Below, one piece after another: positions 26,700 through 33,332 of a stretch of DNA of 58,703 nt (positions within the stretch are counted from its first letter, which is position 1; each line of letters opens with the position of its first letter). The position numbers and the translations under genes are program-made. The notes under the pieces are model-generated. The model was not told the DNA's origin, did no database searches, and worked only from the letters and a program-made list of their open reading frames with translations. This stretch comes from Algoriphagus boritolerans DSM 17298 = JCM 18970. GTDB taxonomy: Bacteria; Bacteroidota; Bacteroidia; Cytophagales; Cyclobacteriaceae. Where the stretch lies: assembly GCF_900108085.1 (NCBI RefSeq), contig NZ_FNVR01000011.1:78537-137239 (forward strand), read 5' to 3'.

Positions 26700-28370
26700 A
26701 TGGCCGAAATAATCAGAATGCCAAAAATGAGTGACACAATGGAAGAGGGGGTGATCGCTTCTTGGCTGAAAAAAGTAGGAGATACTGTCAAGCCGGGAGA
26801 TATCCTTGCCGAAGTGGAGACTGACAAAGCAACGATGGAGTTGGAATCCTATGATGAGGGAGTCCTGTTATATATAGGTGTGCAAGAGAAAGACTCAGTG
26901 CCTGTCAATGGTGTGATAGCAATCATTGGTGAAAAAGGGGAGGCTTACGAGCACTTGCTTAATGGATCAAATCCCTCAACTGAATCCAAAGCTGATACCT
27001 CAAAATCGGAAGAACAAAAACTGGAAACTAAAGAGGTAAAAAAACCAGAAACTGAAAAACCAAAAGCTCCTGAGGAAAAAATAGATACTTCCAATATCAA
27101 CGCAACGGTAATCACCATGCCTAAAATGAGTGATACCATGCAGGAAGGGACTATCTCTACTTGGTTGAAAAAAGTAGGTGATACCGTGAAGTCAGGCGAA
27201 ATCATCGCCGAAGTGGAGACCGACAAAGCCACCATGGAATTGGAATCCTACGAAGACGGAGTTCTGTTATATATTGGAGTAGAGGCTGGAGAAAGTGTTC
27301 CTGTAGATGGAGTCATTGCGGTGATTGGAGAGAAAGGAGCAGATTTTCAGACCTTGCTGAAGGCCCAACAATCCGGTGGAAAAGAATCAGCTCCGGCTGA
27401 GAATAAAGAAGCGCCAAAACAGGAACCGAAAACTGAAAATCCAGCTGGATATTCCGCTCCTGTAACCCAAGTGTCTGCCAATACAGGGTCTGGATCTTCT
27501 ACAGGAGAAAGAGTAAAAGCTTCTCCATTGGCAAAGAAAATTGCAGAGGAAAAAGGCTTGGATATCCGAGCGGTGTCTGGCTCAGGTGAGGGGGGACGAA
27601 TCGTCAAGCGAGATGTTGAGAATTTTGTTCCTGCGGTTGCAGCTGCAGTAGCGACTGCTTCGGGTGCTACCACCCCTGCATTAGGACAGGAAAGCTTCCA
27701 TGAGGAGAAAGTATCCCAAATGAGAAAGGTGATTGCAAAACGACTGGCTGAAAGCAAGTTTGGAGCGCCTCACTTCTATCTCACCATGGAGATCAATATG
27801 GACAAAGCGATGGAAGCCAGGAAGAGTATGAATGAGATTTCTCCCGTAAAAATCTCATTTAATGATATGGTAATCAAAGCTTCAGCTGCAGCTTTGCGCC
27901 AGCATCCTAAAGTAAATTCAAGCTGGCTGGGAGATAAAATCCGCTACAACGACCACATTCATATCGGTATGGCAGTGGCGGTGGACGAAGGTTTGCTGGT
28001 ACCAGTCATTAGATTTGCAGATCAGCTTTCACTTTCCCAGATCTCCAATCAAGCAAAGACGTTGGGTGGTAAAGCCAAAAACAAGGAATTGCAACCCAAA
28101 GATTGGGAAGGTAATACCTTCACGATTTCCAATTTGGGAATGTTTGGGATTGATGAATTTACAGCGATTATCAATCCACCCGATGCCTGTATTCTGGCAG
28201 TAGGGGGTATAAAAGAAACGGTCATTGTCAAAGACGGTCAAATGAAGATCGGAAATGTGATGAAAGTGACACTTTCCTGTGACCACCGAGTCGTAGATGG
28301 GGCAATTGGCTCCGCATTCCTCCTGACCTTGAAAAGTCTACTCGAAGATCCCGTCAGAATCCTTATCTAA
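26700..28370 (+). CDS. pyruvate dehydrogenase E2, dihydrolipoyl acetyltransferase
   Basis: The acetyl-transferring core of the pyruvate dehydrogenase complex. Order of domains: lipoyl domain 1 (1-78, lipoylated K43 in ETDKATME), a Lys/Glu/Pro linker, lipoyl domain 2 (134-211, K176 in the same motif), an Ala/Pro linker, the E1/E3-binding domain (near 268-308, ASPLAKKIAEEKGLDI) and the catalytic acyltransferase domain (330-556) with active-site His and Asp in SCDHRVVDG. The two lipoyl domains are a recent-looking duplication offset by 399 bases. The PKMSDTM start marks the pyruvate type. E1 and E3 genes are not adjacent. A strong promoter and terminator flank it, so it is monocistronic. Confidence 0.93.
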   Translation: MAEIIRMPKMSDTMEEGVIASWLKKVGDTVKPGDILAEVETDKATMELESYDEGVLLYIGVQEKDSVPVNGVIAIIGEKGEAYEHLLNGSNPSTESKADTSKSEEQKLETKEVKKPETEKPKAPEEKIDTSNINATVITMPKMSDTMQEGTISTWLKKVGDTVKSGEIIAEVETDKATMELESYEDGVLLYIGVEAGESVPVDGVIAVIGEKGADFQTLLKAQQSGGKESAPAENKEAPKQEPKTENPAGYSAPVTQVSANTGSGSSTGERVKASPLAKKIAEEKGLDIRAVSGSGEGGRIVKRDVENFVPAVAAAVATASGATTPALGQESFHEEKVSQMRKVIAKRLAESKFGAPHFYLTMEINMDKAMEARKSMNEISPVKISFNDMVIKASAAALRQHPKVNSSWLGDKIRYNDHIHIGMAVAVDEGLLVPVIRFADQLSLSQISNQAKTLGGKAKNKELQPKDWEGNTFTISNLGMFGIDEFTAIINPPDACILAVGGIKETVIVKDGQMKIGNVMKVTLSCDHRVVDGAIGSAFLLTLKSLLEDPVRILI

Positions 28371-28379
28371 AAAATATCT

Positions 28380-28417
28380 GCCAAAAAGTCCTGTTTCAGC
28401 AGGACTTTTTGGCTTTT
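28380..28417 (+). terminator. terminator of the E2 gene
   Basis: A long stem (GCCAAAAAGTCCTG with CAGGACTTTTTGGC), five- to six-base loop and short T run, ten bases after the stop. Confidence 0.85.
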
Positions 28418-28612
28418 GTATGGTTATTGGTGCAGTAGTTATTCAATTATTGGGAATTAGTGAATAGTGCCATAGGCCTATTTCGGGATTTAGAAATTGT
28501 TGATCCCAATAACTCCAACACCATTAACTTCTATCCCATCTTGATGCTAACTTTAGCTAACCAATAACTTAATAACCAATAACTTACATACTAATAACCA
28601 ATCACTTTTACC
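28418..28612. repeat. short degenerate repeats around CCAATAAC upstream of hslV
   Basis: Three spaced copies of a unit close to AATAACCAATAACTTA lie at about 28556-28606, with a looser one near 28505-28515 and inverted copies (GGTTATTGG at 28421-28429 and GTTATTC) at the left end. Strings of this kind look like decayed repetitive extragenic palindromes. No gene or RNA was recognised, and the repeats run up to the hslV start codon. Confidence 0.45.
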
Positions 28613-28613
28613 C

Positions 28614-29156
28614 GTGGAAAAAATCAAATCAACAACCGTAGTTGCTATTCGACATAATGGACAAGTCGTCATTGGAGCTGATGGGCAGGCGACTTTAGGG
28701 AACACTGTAGCAAAAAGTACGGTAAAAAAACTCCGTGTACTTCAGGGAGGTAAAATAGTCACTGGATTCGCTGGGTCTACAGCGGATGCCTTTACACTTT
28801 TAGAAAAATTTGAAGAAAAACTGGGTGCTTTCGGCAATAATATGAAGCGAGCTGCCGTGGAATTAGCCAAAGAATGGCGAATGGATCGAATGCTCAGTCG
28901 CTTGGAAGCGATGATGATCGTGGCCGATAAGGACGATATTTTGATTATTTCCGGGACGGGCGACGTTATTGAGCCGGATATGGAAATCGCGACGATCGGT
29001 TCAGGAAGTATGTTTGCACAATCGGCTGCGCGTGCAATGAAACAGTTTGCTCCCCACATGACCGCTGAGGATATGGTAAGGGAAAGTTTGCATATAGCGG
29101 CGGATGTCTGCATCTATACCAATCACAACTTGGTCATCGAAAAAGTAAAGAGTTAA
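28614..29156 (+). CDS. hslV: ATP-dependent protease subunit HslV (GTG start)
   Basis: The proteolytic chamber of the HslUV (ClpYQ) protease. At 180 residues it has the usual size. The N-terminal threonine nucleophile is Thr7 in STTVVAI, exposed after removal of a six-residue propeptide. GADGQATLGNTV, VLQGGKIVTGFAGSTADAF and the C-terminal IYTNHN block are family hallmarks. The start is GTG at 28614: no ATG lies upstream in frame and a later start would lose the nucleophile. The partner ATPase gene hslU is not in the window, so in this organism the two are unlinked. A terminator follows directly. Confidence 0.94.
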   Translation: MEKIKSTTVVAIRHNGQVVIGADGQATLGNTVAKSTVKKLRVLQGGKIVTGFAGSTADAFTLLEKFEEKLGAFGNNMKRAAVELAKEWRMDRMLSRLEAMMIVADKDDILIISGTGDVIEPDMEIATIGSGSMFAQSAARAMKQFAPHMTAEDMVRESLHIAADVCIYTNHNLVIEKVKS

Positions 29157-29171
29157 ATCGACCAAAAGCTT

Positions 29172-29198
29172 ACCGAAGGATATTTCTTCGGTTTTTTT
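29172..29198 (+). terminator. terminator of hslV
   Basis: Stem ACCGAAG/CTTCGGT with a short AT loop and seven T, 16 bases after the stop. Confidence 0.85.
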
Positions 29199-29258
29199 GT
29201 GCCTTTTCCAAACCCCACCCTAGTTATTGCTGTTATTGACGTGAATTGATTTCACCAC

Positions 29259-29924
29259 ATGGAAACTACAACAACAAAAAAGACCGCAAAGAAGGATTAT
29301 AGAAAAATGATTTTGGAGGGTTTTGTCACTCATGTCCTTGAGCATGGCAATGCACCAAAGTCGGTTTTCAAATTTGCAAAGGATCTTAAAATGAAGGAAG
29401 AGGAATTTTACACCTATTTTACTTCATTTGAGTCCATCAAATCCGCAATCTGGGTATCGATTTTCGACAGTACCCTAGATCAGATCGAATCCCAGGAAGT
29501 ATTCAAAGAATATAGCGTAAGAGAAAAATTCCTGAGTTTCCTTTTTACCTGGATCGAGGAGCTGAAAAAGAACAGGTCTTACCTTTTGAGCTTATATCAG
29601 GACAAAACTCAACCCATGAAATCCCTGACTTTGGATGCGAAAGAGTTTAAGGAGAAGTTTAAGGATTTTGCAGGAGAAATAATTCTTGAGGGAAAAGAAA
29701 CGCAGGAAATAGCCAATAGACCTATTATTTCTGATCGATACGATGAAGCACTTTGGCTTCAGGTTGCATTTATTTTCAGGTATTGGTTGGATGATCGCTC
29801 GCCAAGGTTTGAAAAAACCGACGCTGCTATCGAAAAGTCCGTGAATTTGACCTTTGATCTGATGGGCAAAAGCGCATTGGATAGTTTTTTAGACTTCGCA
29901 AAGTTCCTTTATCAAAACAAATAA
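29259..29924 (+). CDS. TetR-like regulator paired with an ABC1 kinase
   Basis: A 221-residue helical protein with a TetR-like N-terminal fold. Residues about 13-60 (RKMILEGFVTHVLEHG, SVFKFAKDLKMKEEEFYTYFTSFESI) follow the TetR helix pattern, with EFYTYF in place of the recognition helix. The remainder is a helical ligand/dimer domain with aromatic FRYWLDDRSP. It starts with a run of Thr and Lys. The gene ends 2 bases before the ABC1 kinase, so they form an operon; I recall this pairing as conserved in Bacteroidota. DNA binding is inferred and the ligand is unknown. Confidence 0.7.
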   Translation: METTTTKKTAKKDYRKMILEGFVTHVLEHGNAPKSVFKFAKDLKMKEEEFYTYFTSFESIKSAIWVSIFDSTLDQIESQEVFKEYSVREKFLSFLFTWIEELKKNRSYLLSLYQDKTQPMKSLTLDAKEFKEKFKDFAGEIILEGKETQEIANRPIISDRYDEALWLQVAFIFRYWLDDRSPRFEKTDAAIEKSVNLTFDLMGKSALDSFLDFAKFLYQNK

Positions 29925-29926
29925 TC

Positions 29927-31246
29927 ATGGCTACCAAGGTATCAGAACAGGAAACCATCCCGGTATCCAAAGTACAGCGTGCGGCTAAATTTATTACCAC
30001 GGGAGCCAAGGTTGGAGGAAATTATGTGAAGCATTATGCCAAAAAGATGGTCAATCCATCGATGGATAAGGAAGAACTTCATCAGAATAATGCCACCGAT
30101 ATCTATAAATCATTGAGTGAATTGAAAGGCTCGGCCTTGAAAGTAGCCCAAATGATGTCCATGGATAAGAACTTACTTCCAAGAGCCTATCAGGACAAAT
30201 TTACGATGGCGCAATACTCCGCGCCTCCGTTATCTTATCCATTGGTAGTCAAGACTTTTCAGAAGTGTTTTGGCAAGACTCCCGATCAGATGTTTGATAC
30301 ATTTACCAGGTCGGCTGTCAACGCGGCCTCCATTGGACAAGTCCATCAGGCGACTCAAAACGGCAAAACCCTCGCTGTTAAAATCCAATATCCTGGGGTG
30401 GCTGATTCTGTCAGTTCAGACTTAAAGCTGGTAAGACCTTTTGCACTTCGCTTGCTTAATATGAATGAAAAAGAACTCGACCATTATATGGGAGAGGTGG
30501 AGGAAAGACTCGTGGAGGAGACGGATTATGTCCTGGAAGTGGAGCGCTCAAGGGAGATTTCTGAGGCATGTGCTCACATTCCAAATCTCAGGTTTCCAAC
30601 TTATTATGATGAATTGAGTTCGGATCGGATCATCACGATGGATTGGATTTCCGGTAAGCATATCAAAGAATGGATGGATACCAATCCCTCTCAGGAATCC
30701 AAAAATCAAATTGGCCAAGCGCTTTGGGATTTTTATCACCACCAAGTTCACAATCTGAAGCAGGTTCATGCCGATCCCCATCCCGGTAACTTTATTATAC
30801 AAGAAGGCGATCAGTTGGGAATCATTGATTTTGGCTGCGTAAAGGTAATTCCTGAGGATTTTTATCAAGGATATTTTGCGCTTATCAAAAAGGAATTGCT
30901 GATCAATCAGGAAGAGTTGGATCAGATTTTCTTTGATTTGGAATTCATTTCGGATAAAGATAATGAGACTGAGCAGGTCTACTTCAAAGGTGTTTTCCGG
31001 GAAATGATCTCACTACTGGGCAAGCCATTCCATGTAGAAAAGTTTGACTTTGCGGATGACAGTTTCTTTGAGCAGATTTTCCAATTGGGTGATCGAATCT
31101 CAAATGACAAAATGTTCCGAAAGTCCAGACAAGCTAGAGGTTCACGACATGGCTTATACATCAACAGAACCTATTTTGGGCTATACAATCTGCTCAATCA
31201 GCTTCAGGCTGAGGTGATTACTACTAAGCCGGATTGGTTGAAATAA
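29927..31246 (+). CDS. ABC1/UbiB/AarF-family atypical kinase
   Basis: An atypical protein-kinase-like ATPase related to UbiB/COQ8, a family linked to isoprenoid-quinone metabolism and membrane lipid handling. The KxGQ-type leader appears as ELKGSALKVAQMMSMD (near 66-81), in which the canonical Gly-Gln is replaced by Ala-Gln. The A-rich loop is AASIGQVHQA (near 131-140), the ATP lysine lies in AVKIQYPG, and the catalytic and metal residues in DPHPGNF and IDFGCVK. At 439 residues it is shorter than UbiB and lacks clear C-terminal transmembrane helices, as in the soluble ABC1 subgroup. It forms an operon with the TetR-like gene upstream. Confidence 0.88.
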   Translation: MATKVSEQETIPVSKVQRAAKFITTGAKVGGNYVKHYAKKMVNPSMDKEELHQNNATDIYKSLSELKGSALKVAQMMSMDKNLLPRAYQDKFTMAQYSAPPLSYPLVVKTFQKCFGKTPDQMFDTFTRSAVNAASIGQVHQATQNGKTLAVKIQYPGVADSVSSDLKLVRPFALRLLNMNEKELDHYMGEVEERLVEETDYVLEVERSREISEACAHIPNLRFPTYYDELSSDRIITMDWISGKHIKEWMDTNPSQESKNQIGQALWDFYHHQVHNLKQVHADPHPGNFIIQEGDQLGIIDFGCVKVIPEDFYQGYFALIKKELLINQEELDQIFFDLEFISDKDNETEQVYFKGVFREMISLLGKPFHVEKFDFADDSFFEQIFQLGDRISNDKMFRKSRQARGSRHGLYINRTYFGLYNLLNQLQAEVITTKPDWLK

Positions 31247-31266
31247 GACAAAGTTTAGAAATACAG

Positions 31267-31295
31267 ATCCTCGAATTTTTCGGGGATTTTATTTG
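31267..31295 (+). terminator. terminator of the ABC1 kinase gene
   Basis: An eight-pair stem ATCCTCGA/TCGGGGAT (one G-T pair) with a five-base loop followed by a T-rich stretch, 20 bases after the stop. Confidence 0.7.
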
Positions 31296-31327
31296 TTTCC
31301 TATCCAAAAAGTATAACTTTTGATGAG

Positions 31328-31633
31328 ATGTGTATCATTTCTGAAAAAGTGCTGGTTGACTTTGTTAGGAGCCATCCTGACTCAAGGTCTTCTTTAGAAA
31401 AATGGAAAGAGACCGTTAAAAGTCTAAAGCTTACAAACTTAAATCAGATTAAAGAATATTTCAGGTCAGCTGATATTCTTCCCAAAAATAGAATCGTATT
31501 TAATATCAGTGGAAACAAGTATAGATTAATTACTGGTATTCATTTAGCACAGCCTGGAAAACAGGATATTGTATTTACGATTTGGATAGGAACTCATGCT
31601 GAGTATGACAAAATTGATGCAAACAAAATCTAA
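31328..31633 (+). CDS. higB: HigB-family mRNA interferase toxin
   Basis: A type II toxin of the RelE/HigB superfamily that cleaves mRNA on the ribosome. The 101-residue protein carries the HigB_toxin pattern: an N-terminal SEKVLVDFVRSHPDSRSSLEKW helix pair, ADILPKNRIVFNISGNKYRLI strands and the terminal FTIWIGTHAEYDKID block containing the conserved His-Tyr. The start is ATG 31328; an ATG five bases earlier is in another frame. The antitoxin gene follows after 6 bases, toxin first, the usual order of higBA. A poor -7-like TAACTTTTG precedes the start. Confidence 0.9.
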   Translation: MCIISEKVLVDFVRSHPDSRSSLEKWKETVKSLKLTNLNQIKEYFRSADILPKNRIVFNISGNKYRLITGIHLAQPGKQDIVFTIWIGTHAEYDKIDANKI

Positions 31634-31639
31634 ATTACA

Positions 31640-32026
31640 ATGGAACTGATTGATAAGCCCAAGCTGAAAATCCTCGAAACCAATGCCGAGTATGAACAAG
31701 CTTTAGAATATGTAAAATATCTAATTGATGAGGGGTTTGCTTTACCCGGAACAGAAGAGGAAAATACATTGGAGGTTCTATCTGTTCTTATTGAAAAATA
31801 TGAGGAAGAAAAAGGATATAAATTGGAGGGGCTGAAATCTGATCCTATTGATTGGTTAAACTATTTTTTGGAGGAAAAAGGACTACAACAAAAAGATCTA
31901 ATTCCAGCATTAGGGCCAGCAAGTAGAGTTTCAGAAATATTGAACAAAAAAAGACCTTTAAGCTTAAGGCAGATAAAAAACCTTCGGGATGAATTTAACA
32001 TTCCTGTTCAGCTTTTGATTAAATAG
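31640..32026 (+). CDS. higA: HigA-family antitoxin with HTH domain
   Basis: The antitoxin partner of the preceding HigB. In 128 residues, the N-terminal half (YEQALEYVKYLIDEG, ENTLEVLSVLIEKYEEEKGY) is a helical toxin-binding part. The C-terminal half is an XRE-type helix-turn-helix (FLEEKGLQQKDLIPALGPASRVSEILNKKRPLSLRQIKNL) that should bind the operon promoter for autoregulation. This arrangement, with the HTH at the C-terminus, is typical of the HigA group found in Bacteroidota. The pair sits between the ABC1 kinase and the sugar dehydrogenase without visible mobile-element borders. Confidence 0.9.
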   Translation: MELIDKPKLKILETNAEYEQALEYVKYLIDEGFALPGTEEENTLEVLSVLIEKYEEEKGYKLEGLKSDPIDWLNYFLEEKGLQQKDLIPALGPASRVSEILNKKRPLSLRQIKNLRDEFNIPVQLLIK

Positions 32027-32056
32027 ATTGGGGAGCTTTTAACCTTCCTTTTCTAT

Positions 32057-33244
32057 TTATTTCGAATAACTGACACGATAGATACAACCAGCCATATCGT
32101 CTGAAATCAACAGACTCCCGTCAGGTAATTCCTGGACATCAACTGGCCTTCCCCAGACTTCCTGAGATGCCTCGTCCAGCCAGCCACTTGCGAAGACCTT
32201 TTGCTCTGTCACATTTCCCGAATTGTCTAATTCAGTCAATACAACCTCATAGCCAGATTTTTTGCTCCGATTCCAACTGCCATGCTTTGCAATGATGATT
32301 TGGTTTTTGAATGAAGTTGGAAACATTGTCCCTTTATAAAAACGCATTCCGAGCGGTGCCACATGGGCCCCGAGTTTAGCAGCAGGTGCGACATAAGCTG
32401 ATGCATCTTTTCCCCTAGAGCCAAAGTCGGGATCTTTTACTGTTCCTGCGTGCCAATAGGGGTACCCAAAATGTTGTCCTTCAGCAGCGACTCGGTTCAA
32501 CTCGCAATCCGGTGTATCATCTCCCAGCATGTCTCGGCCATTTTCCGTAAACCACAATTCCTTAGTTTCGGGATGCCAATCAAATCCAACCGTATTTCGA
32601 ACCCCATGAGCTACTATTTCCGGTTTTGAGCCGGGTGTATCGACGTCCAAGCGTGTGATGCTGGCGAAAATTTCCTCATCGGATTCGCAGATATTGCAAG
32701 GGGCGCCAACAGGAACGTAAAGCATTCCATCCGGTCCAAAGGCGATAAATTTCCATCCATGGAGGGTTTTGGTTGGATATTGATTGTACACCACTTCGTA
32801 GCTTGGGGTATTCAAGTTATTCTTGATGTCTTTGAACCGGAGTATTCGGCTGACTTCTGCGACGAAGAGGTCTCCATCTTTGTAGGCGACACCATTGGGC
32901 ATTTTTAGGCCTTCGGCCAAAATATACTTGGTATCCGCTTTTCCGTCACTGTTTTCGTCGACGAGGGCATAGACATTATTGCCTTGCCGATTACCCACGA
33001 AAACAATCCCACCGTCAGAAATGGCCATGGACCTGGCATTGGGGACATCCCCTGCCCAAACTTCGATTTTGAAGCCGGGTTGAAGCTTGATTTGATCTAA
33101 CTGAACTTCTGCCTTTGCATTGCTGATGTCTATTTTGTTTTGGCCATTTAGGATATTTGCTTCCTGAGAATTGCTCTGACAGCTTGTCTGCAATGATACC
33201 AAAGCAAGGCTAAGAATTATAACTAGGGGTTTGAATTGATTCAT
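32057..33244 (-). CDS. PQQ-dependent sugar dehydrogenase-like lipoprotein
   Basis: A six-bladed beta-propeller of the soluble glucose/sorbosone dehydrogenase (GSDH) family that would oxidise sugars or alcohols in the periplasm with pyrroloquinoline quinone. A lipoprotein signal ends in LQTSC (C22). Typical blocks are PGFKIEVWAGDVPNARSM, LKMPNGVAYKDGDLFVAEV, the propeller HGVRNTVGFDWHP and TENGRD. The candidate catalytic His lies in TLHGWKFIAFGPDG. At 395 residues the length is usual. No PQQ-synthesis genes are in the window, so the cofactor is inferred from family only. It is a single gene on the minus strand, converging with higBA. Confidence 0.85.
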   Translation of the reverse strand: MNQFKPLVIILSLALVSLQTSCQSNSQEANILNGQNKIDISNAKAEVQLDQIKLQPGFKIEVWAGDVPNARSMAISDGGIVFVGNRQGNNVYALVDENSDGKADTKYILAEGLKMPNGVAYKDGDLFVAEVSRILRFKDIKNNLNTPSYEVVYNQYPTKTLHGWKFIAFGPDGMLYVPVGAPCNICESDEEIFASITRLDVDTPGSKPEIVAHGVRNTVGFDWHPETKELWFTENGRDMLGDDTPDCELNRVAAEGQHFGYPYWHAGTVKDPDFGSRGKDASAYVAPAAKLGAHVAPLGMRFYKGTMFPTSFKNQIIIAKHGSWNRSKKSGYEVVLTELDNSGNVTEQKVFASGWLDEASQEVWGRPVDVQELPDGSLLISDDMAGCIYRVSYSK

Positions 33245-33320
33245 GGGGTTCGATTTGATAAAATAAGCTAAACATTTTAAGATTGTTTTCCCAGCAAAGG
33301 GGTATAAACGGGTTAATGGT

Positions 33321-33328
33321 TATTTTTG
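33321..33328 (+). promoter_or_regulatory. -7 element abutting the ABC-F start codon
   Basis: TATTTTTG is a perfect TAnnTTTG, but it ends only four bases before the ATG at 33333. If used, transcription would start at or within a few bases of the start codon, giving a leaderless message. No matching -33 element is clear. Confidence 0.45.
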
Positions 33329-33332
33329 CGCC

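Noticed and set aside
31247..32056. Genomic island around higBA
   Set aside because: No integrase, transposase, tRNA or direct-repeat borders were seen and composition resembles neighbours.
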